From: JAKFEE01 sp036675815
Lineage (GTDB): Bacteria; Pseudomonadota; Alphaproteobacteria; Rhodospirillales; Magnetospirillaceae
DNA length: 64,000 nt
Reading direction: 5' to 3'
Assembly: GCA_036675815.1 (NCBI GenBank)
Contig: JAKFEE010000059.1
Location: forward strand, 55,784 to 119,783
The number at the start of each line of letters is the position of its first letter. The first letter of the stretch is position 1. Of this stretch, positions 24,972 through 33,171 are shown piece after piece. The notes below the pieces were generated by a model that worked only from the letters and a program-made list of their open reading frames with translations, searched no databases and was not told where the DNA came from. A program made the position numbers and the translations under genes.

Positions 24972-25481
24972 TCATTCACGCGGCAATATACGTATCGTTG
25001 CCTTCATTCGATTGTGTTGTAAGCCGCAATACTCACTGCACTGCATGATCAGGCGATCGCCGGCGGCGGGCTTCACCGTGAAGCTATGGGCGGCGCCGGG
25101 CACCAGCAGGAAATCGAGATCACTGCTCAGGTGAAAGCCGTGCAGGATGTCGACGCTGGCCACGTGCAGGCGATAGGACTTGCCCTCCACCAACTCGACC
25201 ACCGGATAGAACTCCCACCGGCGGGCCAGCACATAAACATCGCCCTCCGGCGGCCGCACCACCGGGATGCCCTCGGCCACCACCTCGCCGGTGGCGTGGG
25301 CGGCCACCATCGCCTCGACCTTGTCGGCGAAGGCTTCAGGCGGGATGGCATAGGTGGCAACGGCGGCCGGCGTGTAGCCGCGCCAAGCCGGCATCGCGGC
25401 GAACAGCGCGATAAACACCGCCAGCAGCCCCCACCACACCAGCCGTTCGCCGGCACCACGCCGCACGATCGCCTCAGCCAT
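24972..25481 (-). CDS. Heme-copper oxidoreductase subunit II with CuA site
   Basis: This 169-residue protein has one N-terminal membrane anchor (LVWWGLLAVFIALFAAMPA) and a cupredoxin domain with a complete CuA set: His114 in ILHGF, Cys148 and Cys152 in CSEYC, His156 and Met159 in GLQHNRM. This short form resembles subunit II of B-type (ba3) oxidases. Its ATG overlaps the subunit I stop by eight bases. It would take electrons from a periplasmic cytochrome c or cupredoxin. Confidence 0.87.
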   Translation of the reverse strand: MAEAIVRRGAGERLVWWGLLAVFIALFAAMPAWRGYTPAAVATYAIPPEAFADKVEAMVAAHATGEVVAEGIPVVRPPEGDVYVLARRWEFYPVVELVEGKSYRLHVASVDILHGFHLSSDLDFLLVPGAAHSFTVKPAAGDRLIMQCSEYCGLQHNRMKATIRILPRE

Positions 25482-26856
25482 CGATGCGCTCCTTGGCCAG
25501 CAGGCGGCCCAGCGCCAGCCAGATGAACATGACGCCGCCGGCGATGGCCACCAGATGGGCGCTGCCCGAGATGCCCATGCCCAGCGTGCCCAGGGCGTCG
25601 AGGTGCTGCTCGGCCCCGGCGGTCTTGCGCGGCACCCCGGCGGCGCCGGCGATGAACATGCCGCCCGACCACAGCAGTTGCCCGATTCCGTACAGCCACA
25701 CCATGGCCAGCACCGCCCGCCCCTGGCGAAACGGCCGGCCCAGCAGCGGCAGGAACAACAGGGCGAAGGCGCCGATGGCGGCGAGATTCACCCCGCCGAT
25801 GACCGCATGATAGTGCGAGGGCGTGCGCGTGTCGGAGACCCCCAGGAAAAAGCCGAACAGGCCGCCGATGTTGAACATCACGAGCGACAGGGCCAGCGCG
25901 ACGAAGGCGGGATGACGCCACGGCAGGCTGCCGCGGCGGCGCCACAGCAGCGCCGCCACGCCCGCCGACATCACCACCGGCGGCAGGGTCAGCCCATACC
26001 ACAGCAGGTCGGTGAAGGCGTTGCGATGGCCGACGCCCATCACGTCGAACATGAAATAGAACAGCGGTGCGGGCAGCACGAACACCAGCAGCATCGCCAT
26101 GGTCAGGCGATAGATCGACCGCGGCAGCGGCGCCTCACCCAACAGGCGGGTGGCGATGACGTGCCACAGGGTCAGCATCAGCCCGGTGTTGACGAACTGC
26201 AGCACATGGCCGCCGCCCCAGAACAGGCGCTCGTTGAGGTTGGCGGCATCGAAGGCGTCGTCGGCCGGCAGTTGCGCCCAGGCCAGGCCGAAGCACAGCA
26301 TCGCCACCAGATAGGCACCGCCGCACATGGCGATGCCGAAGCCCAGCTCGTCGCCCAGCCCGCCGGCCAGCGACAGCATGCGCGCCACCGCCAGGCCGAC
26401 GCCCAGGCCGATCAGCCCCAGGCCGACGTAGTAGACCGGGTGGACCAGCACCGGCACGTAGTTGTTGATGGACGGATAGCCCATGCTGGCCAGGGTCGGC
26501 AGCAGCAGCAGCAGTGCTCCGGAAGTCGCGGCGATCAGCCCCGCCGGCCCGGCCGAGCCCAAGCGCGGCGGCCGGTTGGCGGCGGCGGTCGCCACCACGG
26601 TCATCGCCCCCAGCACGGCGACGAACCACACGACGAAGGAAAACACCACATGCGGCACCAGCGCCCAGTACAGCAGCTCGTTCAGGTCGGCCTTGATGAC
26701 CTTCTCGACGCCGGGTGCCCGCGAGATGCCCAACAGCGGCGCCGCCAAGCCGGCAATGGCCAGCGATCCCACCGCCAGCAGCGCCCACCCCCACAACTCG
26801 CGCTTGAGCGCGGGCGAGAGACCGGTGGCCTCGACGGTTTCTCTATTCACATACAT
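25474..26856 (-). CDS. Heme-copper oxidoreductase subunit I with non-canonical active site
   Basis: This 460-residue protein has about 12 membrane segments. Low-spin heme ligands are His69 (LVPHVVFSFV) and His350, and the high-spin heme ligand is His348 (SHYHAVIGG). The helix VI copper ligand is His217 in FWGGGHVLQF, but the residue four places on, where A- and B-type oxidases have the cross-linked Tyr, is Phe221. In helix VII the expected His-His pair reads His277-Arg278 (GVGHRNAFTD), so one CuB ligand is missing. It is therefore neither a standard oxidase nor cNOR. A divergent NO reductase or an atypical oxidase is possible. It is the first gene of the set with subunit II and ctaB, 67 bases downstream of an FNR-like box. 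Confidence 0.78.
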   Translation of the reverse strand: MYVNRETVEATGLSPALKRELWGWALLAVGSLAIAGLAAPLLGISRAPGVEKVIKADLNELLYWALVPHVVFSFVVWFVAVLGAMTVVATAAANRPPRLGSAGPAGLIAATSGALLLLLPTLASMGYPSINNYVPVLVHPVYYVGLGLIGLGVGLAVARMLSLAGGLGDELGFGIAMCGGAYLVAMLCFGLAWAQLPADDAFDAANLNERLFWGGGHVLQFVNTGLMLTLWHVIATRLLGEAPLPRSIYRLTMAMLLVFVLPAPLFYFMFDVMGVGHRNAFTDLLWYGLTLPPVVMSAGVAALLWRRRGSLPWRHPAFVALALSLVMFNIGGLFGFFLGVSDTRTPSHYHAVIGGVNLAAIGAFALLFLPLLGRPFRQGRAVLAMVWLYGIGQLLWSGGMFIAGAAGVPRKTAGAEQHLDALGTLGMGISGSAHLVAIAGGVMFIWLALGRLLAKERIDG

Positions 26857-26923
26857 CGCGCGTCGCCGGCGGCCCCCCTTTTGGCAATCTCGCCGTTTTT
26901 AGCCGTGCCCACCCGCCGCCGCA

Positions 26924-26937
26924 ATGACCCTAGTCAA
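26924..26937 (-). promoter_or_regulatory. FNR/NnrR-like box before the heme-copper operon
   Basis: On the minus strand the sequence reads TTGAC-TAGG-GTCAT, matching the TTG-N8-CAA architecture with one mismatch in the last position. Its centre is about 74 bases before the subunit I ATG, compatible with class II activation and a 30-base leader. Confidence 0.5.
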
Positions 26938-26960
26938 ATCATCCCCAAGTGATCTGTCAT

Positions 26961-27010
26961 GCCTGCGAAAGCCGGTACCGTCGCCCCCGCGAAAGCGGGA
27001 GTGACGATTG
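26961..27010. repeat. Single CCCGCGAAAGCGGG palindrome
   Basis: One copy with the GAGTGACG flank lies between queD and the heme-copper operon promoter, preceded by a partial copy (CCTGCGAAAGCCGG). Confidence 0.7.
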
Positions 27011-27024
27011 GGGGCGCCTACGCG

Positions 27025-27552
27025 TCACGCCGGCCGGTAGGCGGCACGGCAGTTGGGGGTTTCCCACACCACCACCTCGCTCAATCGCGCATAGCCGCCG
27101 CTGCGTTGCTCCACCGCCGGGGCGAGGCGCTCGTGCCAATGGCGGGCCAAGCACTCGGCGGTGGGCTGGAACGGCACCACGTAAAGCTTGCCGGCAAGGG
27201 CGCATTCGCTGCTGGCGTGGAAGCCATGGCGGGCGACGTCGGCACGCACCGCGTCCAGCCAGGCTTCGACCGCGGCCGGCTGCGGGCAGAAACAGCGCAG
27301 CAGGGCTTCGTCGGCGACAGCGACGATGAAGCCATGGTCACACGGGCCGTCGATCAGGCGCATCATCTCTTCCTTCAGGAAGCCGAAATCCAGCGCCATG
27401 TCGGTCTGTTCGCCGGCGTCATGCAGGCGCCGCGCCGCCACCACCGCCTCGATCTTGTAGCGATGGCCGTGCGGTGCCCGGCACTTCGAGCCGTGGGTCA
27501 TGATGCGGTGCCCGGCGTCGATGCCGATGTGCCGGGTGACGGTGAAGGTCAT
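27025..27552 (-). CDS. queD: 6-carboxytetrahydropterin synthase QueD-like
   Basis: This 175-residue member of the PTPS/QueD family carries zinc-site histidines in DAGHRIMTHGSKCRAPHGHRY (His-X-His pattern with the catalytic Cys before PHGH) and the C-terminal Glu of EVVVWETPN. It makes the carboxytetrahydropterin precursor of queuosine. It is longer than typical QueD (about 120-140) because of an insertion around residues 75-115. ATGA overlap with queE shows coupling. Confidence 0.85.
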   Translation of the reverse strand: MTFTVTRHIGIDAGHRIMTHGSKCRAPHGHRYKIEAVVAARRLHDAGEQTDMALDFGFLKEEMMRLIDGPCDHGFIVAVADEALLRCFCPQPAAVEAWLDAVRADVARHGFHASSECALAGKLYVVPFQPTAECLARHWHERLAPAVEQRSGGYARLSEVVVWETPNCRAAYRPA

Positions 27553-28178
27553 GGAATCCCCAGAAGCTTGTGGACCTGCAGCGACAGACGCCACTGCGGA
27601 TGATCCAGGCAGTACTGCACCGCGGCGGCCGTGTTGGCGCCGCGCTGCGCGCCGTCCATCGGCTGCAGGAAAAAGTGGCGGAAAGACAGCCCGACAAACT
27701 GGGCCGGATCAAGCCCTTTCTGGGGGAAAACCAGCTTGAGCTCGTCGCCGCCGGTGATGGCCAGGCGGGTGCCGGCCTTGGGGCTGACGCAGACCCAGTC
27801 GAGGCCGCCCGGCGCTTCCACCGTACCGTTGGTCTCCACGGCGATGGCCAAGCCGCGCTCGTGCAGCGCCGCCACCAAGGCCGCATCCACCTGCAGCAGC
27901 GGCTCGCCCCCGGTCAGCACGACATAGGGGCTGCCGCCGCCCGGCCACCGCGCCGCCACCGCCGCCGCCAGGTCGCCGGCGGTGGCGAAACGGCCGCCGC
28001 CCTCGCCGTCCACGCCGACGAAATCGGTGTCGCAGAAGCGGCACTGCGCCGTGGCGCGATCGGCCTCGCGGCCGCTCCACAGGTTGCAGCCGGCGAAGCG
28101 GCAGAACACCGCCGGCCGGCCGGCCTGCGCCCCCTCGCCCTGCAAGGTGTAGAAGATCTCTTTGACGGCGTAGCTCAC
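27549..28178 (-). CDS. queE: 7-carboxy-7-deazaguanine synthase QueE
   Basis: This 209-residue radical-SAM protein starts at a GTG that overlaps the DUF420 stop. The cluster cysteines are Cys31, Cys46 and Cys49, in CNLWSG followed by CRFCDTDFVG. The 14-residue spacing between the first two is the clade-specific insertion of this QueE type. TGGEPLLQ is the SAM-contact motif. It converts the QueD product to CDG in queuosine synthesis. It is grouped with queD, but why they lie among oxidase genes is unclear. Confidence 0.9.
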   Translation of the reverse strand: MSYAVKEIFYTLQGEGAQAGRPAVFCRFAGCNLWSGREADRATAQCRFCDTDFVGVDGEGGGRFATAGDLAAAVAARWPGGGSPYVVLTGGEPLLQVDAALVAALHERGLAIAVETNGTVEAPGGLDWVCVSPKAGTRLAITGGDELKLVFPQKGLDPAQFVGLSFRHFFLQPMDGAQRGANTAAAVQYCLDHPQWRLSLQVHKLLGIP

Positions 28179-28618
28179 GAGGCGGCGACTGCCTGAGCGG
28201 CAGCCCAATCGATGCGGTACAGCATGACGTAGACGATGATGCCGGTAATCGAAACGTACACCCACACCGGCAGCGTCCACCGGGCAAGGCGGCGATGCCG
28301 CACGATGTTCCCGCGCAAGGCCCGCGCGGCCGCCACCAGCACCATCGGCAGCACGGCCGCCGCCAGCACCACGTGGGTGACCAGGATGACATAATACAGC
28401 GGCCGAGCCGCGCCTTGCCCTTGGAAGGGATAGATCGGTTGGGTGAAGTGATAGGTCAAGTAAACGCCCAAGAACACTGTCGATGTCGCCAGGGCGGCCA
28501 TCATCGCCACGCGATGCGCCTTGGGCCGTCGACGCCGGATGAAGACGAAGCCGGCCACCAGCAAACACAGGGTGAGCGCGTTCAGCGACGCGGTGACATG
28601 GGGCAGGATCGAGGTCAT
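28175..28618 (-). CDS. DUF420 membrane protein (CtaM-like oxidase factor)
   Basis: This 147-residue protein has four membrane segments and the family His residues in VYLTYHF and ILVTHVVLA, and an RWTLPVWVYVSITGIIVYVM tail. DUF420 proteins (CtaM/YozB type) are needed for activity of heme-A-type oxidases in Firmicutes. Here it is coupled to a 30-residue membrane peptide upstream and to queE downstream, 1.3 kb upstream of the heme-copper subunit I gene in the same orientation. A role in maturing that enzyme is an inference. Confidence 0.78.
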   Translation of the reverse strand: MTSILPHVTASLNALTLCLLVAGFVFIRRRRPKAHRVAMMAALATSTVFLGVYLTYHFTQPIYPFQGQGAARPLYYVILVTHVVLAAAVLPMVLVAAARALRGNIVRHRRLARWTLPVWVYVSITGIIVYVMLYRIDWAAAQAVAAS

Positions 28619-28619
28619 C

Positions 28620-28712
28620 TCAAGGCCCTTGATGGCCCATCCGCACCAGGATCGCCACGTACATGATCACCGCGATCGCCGCCAGAACGCCGGCCAACAT
28701 CCATTTGCTCAT
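28620..28712 (-). CDS. 30-residue single-span membrane peptide upstream of DUF420
   Basis: The ATG at 28712 opens a 31-codon frame whose stop ends one base before the DUF420 ATG. The peptide begins MSKWMLAG, has one hydrophobic span (about residues 5-22) and a short basic/His tail (RMGHQGP). GAAGTGAG precedes the start. It resembles in size and layout the tiny accessory subunits (subunit IIa type) of ba3-like oxidases, and the operon context supports that. The frame is too short for usual gene callers. Confidence 0.6.
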   Translation of the reverse strand: MSKWMLAGVLAAIAVIMYVAILVRMGHQGP

Positions 28713-28832
28713 GCTCACTTCGGCCCACTCCCGCCTGCCGCCAATGAAGCGCCGCTCTCCGCCAAACGGGACCTGTATAACGGCCGCCCCCTCTCTCACA
28801 TTGCGGGAAGCGCGACAAGCACAGCCAATTTC

Positions 28833-30497
28833 ATGCCACGCAATGCTTTGTCATCGATCCCCCGACCGTTCACCGGCCGCTTGCTCGACGAGTCGGCCCG
28901 CCTGCGAACGCTCGAGCATTATTCGGTTCTCGATACCCCGCCCGAAGCGGCCTTCGACCGCCTGACGACCCTGGCGGCACAGGTCTTCGAGGTGCCGATC
29001 GCAACCATAGCCTTCATCGACGAATCGCGCCAATGGTTCAAATCACGCTTTGGCATCGAGTTGGCGCAGACGCCACGCAGCGTGGCATTCTGCGACCATA
29101 CCATTCGCGACCGCCAGGTGATGGTGGTGCTCGACACCACCAAGGATGCCCGCTTTTTCGACAACCCCTTGGTACGCAGCGATCCGTCCGTCCGCTTCTA
29201 CGCCGGTGCCCCGATCGTCACGGCCGAGGGCGGCGCCATCGGTAGCTTCGCCATTCACGACCGCCTGCCGCGCCCGGCCTTCGGCCGACGTGAGCGTGCG
29301 ATCCTGCAAGGGCTGGCGGACATGGCTTTGCATGAGCTCGACCTGCGGATGTTGGCCAGCGACGTTCACCGCGACACGTGTGCCGCCCTGCAACGCGGCG
29401 GGGAGCTTTTCCGTCTTGCTCTCGGCGGGTCGCCGATCGGCGTGTTCACCAAGACACGCGATTTGGTCTACGACTGGGCCTTCAACCGCGTCTGCGGGCG
29501 CCCGGCCGAGGCGATCGTCGGCCGCCGCGCCGCCGAGGTGTTTCCGCCCGAGGACGCCGCCTTCCTCGAAGGCTTGGCCAAAGGTGTCATCGCGGGTGGC
29601 GAGCCGCTGCACGTGCAGATCCGCTGTACGGCCCCCGATTCCATGGAGCCCTTGCAGATCGATTACCGCCTGGAGGCCTTGCGCGATCCCGAGGGGGCGA
29701 TCGAAGGCGTGGTGGGCATCGCCATCGACGTCACCGAGGATACTCGCCTGCAGCGTGACGCCGCGGCGGCGCGCGCCAAGGCCGAGGCGGCAGGCCGCGC
29801 CAAAAATCGGTTTCTTGCCGCCGCCAGCCATGACCTGCGCCAGCCATTCCAGGCAATGCGCCTGTTCGCCGACGTCCTCGACCAGCGCCTCTCTGACCCC
29901 CGAAATCGGGCCATCCTCGAGCAGCTCAACCATGCAATGCTCGCCGGGGAAAACCTGCTCGGTGCCCTGCTGGAAATCTCCGTGCTCGAAGCCGAAACGG
30001 TCAAGCCGATGACCGCCCCGTTTTCGATCCGCATGGTCACGCGCCAGATCGCCGACGAAATGGCGCCGCTCGCCGCCGAAAAGGGCCTGCGGCTGCGCCA
30101 CATCGTCCCCGACGTCGACGTGGTGAGCGATCCCATGCTGCTGCAGCGGCTGTTGCGCCATCTCGTCGCCAATGCCATCCGTTTCAGCAACGACGGCAAA
30201 GTGCTGATCGGCGGGCGCCGTCATGGCGACGATCTGGAGGTGCATGTCTGCGATGCCGGCATCGGCATCCCCGCGTACGAGCTGACCCGGGTTTTCGAGC
30301 CTTTCTACCAGTTGGGCAATCCCGAGCGCGACCGCATCAAGGGCCTGGGTTTGGGGCTCGCCATCTCCGACAAGACGGCTCAACTGCTCGGCCATCGGCT
30401 CTCCGTCCGCTCGCGGCCCGGCCACGGCTCGGTATTTACCATCAGCATAGCCTTGGCGCCCGACCAGACAATTCATTCCAAGTCGCGCCCGGCGTAG
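28833..30497 (+). CDS. GAF-PAS sensor histidine kinase
   Basis: This 554-residue soluble protein has an N-terminal GAF domain (about 25-175; LDTPPEAAFDRLTTLAAQVF, FIDESRQWFKSRFG), a PAS domain (about 190-305; GGSPIGVFTKTRDLVYDW, GVVGIAIDVTEDTR) and a HisKA domain with phosphorylated His333 in ASHDLRQPFQ. The ATPase domain shows HLVANAIRFS (N box), DAGIGIP and GLGLGLAISDKTAQLLG. No receiver domain and no neighbouring response regulator are seen, so its partner lies elsewhere. The start is at the ATG 28833; the ribosome site is poor. Confidence 0.85.
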   Translation: MPRNALSSIPRPFTGRLLDESARLRTLEHYSVLDTPPEAAFDRLTTLAAQVFEVPIATIAFIDESRQWFKSRFGIELAQTPRSVAFCDHTIRDRQVMVVLDTTKDARFFDNPLVRSDPSVRFYAGAPIVTAEGGAIGSFAIHDRLPRPAFGRRERAILQGLADMALHELDLRMLASDVHRDTCAALQRGGELFRLALGGSPIGVFTKTRDLVYDWAFNRVCGRPAEAIVGRRAAEVFPPEDAAFLEGLAKGVIAGGEPLHVQIRCTAPDSMEPLQIDYRLEALRDPEGAIEGVVGIAIDVTEDTRLQRDAAAARAKAEAAGRAKNRFLAAASHDLRQPFQAMRLFADVLDQRLSDPRNRAILEQLNHAMLAGENLLGALLEISVLEAETVKPMTAPFSIRMVTRQIADEMAPLAAEKGLRLRHIVPDVDVVSDPMLLQRLLRHLVANAIRFSNDGKVLIGGRRHGDDLEVHVCDAGIGIPAYELTRVFEPFYQLGNPERDRIKGLGLGLAISDKTAQLLGHRLSVRSRPGHGSVFTISIALAPDQTIHSKSRPA

Positions 30498-30519
30498 ACT
30501 GTGCTTACCCTTGGGGCAA

Positions 30520-30580
30520 AGGAGCGCGGACCTCCAGGTCCGCAAAGGAAATGCGGAGCTGGAGCTCCGCGCTCCTGGCG
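30520..30580. repeat. GCGGACCTCCAGGTCCGC / GAGCTGGAGCTCC paired palindrome
   Basis: This is a near-identical copy of the pair at 16299-16353, again directly after a gene end and followed by the next gene on the same strand. Confidence 0.8.
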
Positions 30581-30613
30581 CTCGGCGCCAGTGACTACGC
30601 GGAGGGGGCGAGG

Positions 30614-31402
30614 ATGCGCGGTGAACTCTCGGATCGACACCTGATGGCGGCGCAGGCCGACGCCATCGCCATCCGCAGGATCGGCATCGACGAACCCACC
30701 GCCTGGCTGGCGGCGGGTTGGCACGACATGATGCAGGTGCCCGTGGTCAGCCTCGGCTACGGCGCCATCTTCATGCTGGTCAGCCAATTCCTGTTCCTCG
30801 GCCTGACGACGCTCGACCTGGGCAGCCTGATCCTGCCGCTGGCCGGCGGTTTTCTGCTCATCGGGCCGCTGGCGGCGGTCGGCTTCTACGAGATCAGCCG
30901 GCGTCTCGAGCGCGGCGAGGCGGCCCGCCTCGGCGACGCCTTCCTTGCCTGGCGCGAAAACGCCGATCAGATCGCATTGATGGGCGTCGCCCTGCTGGTG
31001 GCCATGTTCGTATGGATCCAGGTGGCGCTGATCCTGTTCGCCCTGTTCTTCGAGGGGTCTCCGCCCACACTGACCGCGTTCGTCGCCGAACTGTTCTCTG
31101 GCTGGCACAACGTGCCGTTCCTGCTGATCGGCACCATCGCCGGCGGCATCCTGGCCGCCCTCGTCTTCGCCATCAGCGTCGTCTCGGTGCCCATGCTGCT
31201 CGATCGCGACGTGACCGCGCCCGTCGCCATCATCACCAGCCTGCGCGCGGTGCAGGCCAACTGGCGGGTGCTGATCGGCTGGGCGGCGACCATCGCCGTG
31301 CTCACCGCGCTGGGCATCGTCACCTTCTTCGTCGGCCTTCTCGTCGTGATGCCGCTGCTCGGCCACGCGAGCTGGCACGCCTATCGCGCCGTGGTGCGGT
31401 AG
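30614..31402 (+). CDS. DUF2189-type integral membrane protein
   Basis: This 262-residue protein has about six membrane segments. The cytoplasmic N-terminus (IRRIGIDEPTAWLAAGWHDM) and the last span with VGLLVVMPLLGHASWHAYRA match the DUF2189 family (YciC-like). Function unknown. AGGGGGCGAGG precedes the ATG at 30614. It stands alone between repeat arrays. Confidence 0.75.
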   Translation: MRGELSDRHLMAAQADAIAIRRIGIDEPTAWLAAGWHDMMQVPVVSLGYGAIFMLVSQFLFLGLTTLDLGSLILPLAGGFLLIGPLAAVGFYEISRRLERGEAARLGDAFLAWRENADQIALMGVALLVAMFVWIQVALILFALFFEGSPPTLTAFVAELFSGWHNVPFLLIGTIAGGILAALVFAISVVSVPMLLDRDVTAPVAIITSLRAVQANWRVLIGWAATIAVLTALGIVTFFVGLLVVMPLLGHASWHAYRAVVR

Positions 31403-31419
31403 GGAATTCGTCAAGCATT

Positions 31420-31701
31420 GCGCCGTCACCGCCGCGAAAGAGCGTGTGAAGGAATCGATCATTTGTTCCGTCCTTCCCGCGAAAGCGGGAATCCATTCCG
31501 CCGGCGGCACGACCGGCGGCACTCTGGCCGGCATCTCACCACGATTTCGATGCCGAAGCGCAGGCGGAATGGGCCCCCGCTTCCGCGGGGGTGACGGAGA
31601 AGGGAATTCCTTCACACGCTCGAACGCGGGGTCCATTCGGCAGGCGCTGTCGCGGAATCGCGGACCGGATGCCCGCTTTCGCGGGGATGACGTCCTCTGA
31701 G
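31420..31701. repeat. Cluster of five palindromes between the membrane protein and hemN
   Basis: Copies of CCCGCGAAAG/CTTTCGCGGG palindromes lie around 31430, 31478, 31579 and 31675, with a partial copy near 31630, in alternating orientations and with the GGAATGG or ATCCATTCC flanks. No gene is supported between 31403 and 31701. Confidence 0.75.
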
Positions 31702-33051
31702 CTACACGGCGCGGCTGTGGCGCTGCTCGCCGGCGGTGAGGTAGCGGTCGAAGGCGGCGCAGGCGGCGCGCACCAGCGGCCGTCCCGCATCGGTGATCGA
31801 CACGCGGTTGCCCTCGACCACCACCAGCCCGTCGGCCTGCAGCCCCGCCAGCGCCGCCAGTTCGTCGGCGAATTGGCCGCCCGAGGCACCATATCGCGGG
31901 GCGATGCGGTCGAGGTCGACGGCGAGGTCGCACATCAGGCGCTCGATGATGGCGCGGCGCAACCGGTCGTCGTCGCTGATGGCGATGCCGCGCACCGTCG
32001 CCAGCTTTCCCGCGCGGATGATGTTCTTGTAGAGGTTCACCTGCCCCTCGTTGGCGACGTAGCCCTGCGGCAGCGAGCCGATGCCCGAGGCGCCCATGCC
32101 GATCAGGACCGGCGCCGCATCGGTGGTGTAGCCCTGGAAGTTGCGGTGCAGGCGTTTCTCGCGCAGCGCCACCGCCAGTTCGTCGTCGTCGCGGGCGAAA
32201 TGGTCGAGGCCGATGGCGGTGTAGCCGTGGCTGGTCAACCGCGCCTCGGCCATCTCGTACTGGCGCCAGCGCTCCGGCACGTCGGGCAGCGCCTCTTCGG
32301 GGATCAGGCGCTGGTGCTTCTTCATCCACGGTACATGGGCATAGCCGAACAGGGCGATGCGCCGCGGGTCGAGCCCAATGGCCTGGTCGATGGTCTCGCG
32401 CAGGCTGTCCACCGTCTGGTAGGGCAGGCCGTAGACCAGGTCCATGTTGACGTCGCCGATGCCGTATTGGCGCAGCCAGCCGATCACCCGCGCCGTCACG
32501 TCATAGGGCTGGATGCGGTTGATGGCGCGCTGAACCTTGTCGTTGAAGTCCTGCACGCCGACGCTGGCGCGGGTGACGCCGGCCTCGGCCATCGCCCGCA
32601 CATAGGCCTCGTCGGCGGTGCGTGGGTCGAGCTCGACGGCGATCTCGGCCGTCTCCAGCACGTCGAAGCGCTGGCGCAGCTGGGCGATGGTCTTGGCGAA
32701 GTCCTCTGGCGAGAGGATGGTCGGGCTGCCGCCGCCGAAATGGACGTGGCGCACCTTCATGCGCGTCGGCAGCGTCGCCGCCACCATGTCGACCTCCTGC
32801 CACAGCGCGTCCATGTAGTCGGCGATGGGCGCGTACTGCTTGGTGATCTTGGTGTGGCAGCCGCAGAACCAGCACATCTCGGCGCAATAGGCGATATGCA
32901 GATACAGCGACAGCTCGGTGTCGGGAGCCAATTCCGACAGCCACTGGCCGTAGCGCTCGGCTCCGACCGCCGGGCCGAAATGCGGCGCCGTCGGGTAGGA
33001 GGTGTAGCGGGGCACCCGCACGTCGTACTTTGCGGCGAGGTCGAATTTCAT
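31702..33051 (-). CDS. hemN: Oxygen-independent coproporphyrinogen III oxidase
   Basis: This 449-residue radical-SAM enzyme has the HemN cluster motif at Cys56, Cys60, Cys63 and Cys65 (CAEMCWFCGC), FGGGSPTIL for SAM binding and QRLIPEEALP further on. It decarboxylates coproporphyrinogen III without O2, supporting heme synthesis for anaerobic respiration, in keeping with the nor genes 8 kb away. The ATG at 33051 (AGGA upstream) starts the family's conserved N-terminus KYDVRVPRYTSYPT. No FNR box is visible in the 120-base upstream gap. Confidence 0.92.
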   Translation of the reverse strand: MKFDLAAKYDVRVPRYTSYPTAPHFGPAVGAERYGQWLSELAPDTELSLYLHIAYCAEMCWFCGCHTKITKQYAPIADYMDALWQEVDMVAATLPTRMKVRHVHFGGGSPTILSPEDFAKTIAQLRQRFDVLETAEIAVELDPRTADEAYVRAMAEAGVTRASVGVQDFNDKVQRAINRIQPYDVTARVIGWLRQYGIGDVNMDLVYGLPYQTVDSLRETIDQAIGLDPRRIALFGYAHVPWMKKHQRLIPEEALPDVPERWRQYEMAEARLTSHGYTAIGLDHFARDDDELAVALREKRLHRNFQGYTTDAAPVLIGMGASGIGSLPQGYVANEGQVNLYKNIIRAGKLATVRGIAISDDDRLRRAIIERLMCDLAVDLDRIAPRYGASGGQFADELAALAGLQADGLVVVEGNRVSITDAGRPLVRAACAAFDRYLTAGEQRHSRAV

Positions 33052-33171
33052 CGCACTGTCCTGCTGGTTTGCCGGCGACAGCCTAGCCTCCCATGCGAAC
33101 CACATGCAACACGGGTGGCAACTGCCGATCATGAAATGGCCCAGGCATGCGCCGGGCGCAAGCATCGTCGC

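Noticed and set aside
30473..32329. 618-codon minus-strand frame across the DUF2189 gene
   Set aside because: It reads through palindromic repeats and opposite the DUF2189 membrane protein, and shows Asp/Gln/His-rich antisense composition.
33052..33171. Search for an FNR box before hemN
   Set aside because: No TTGAT-N4-ATCAA-like site is present in the 120-base gap, so anaerobic control could not be supported from sequence.
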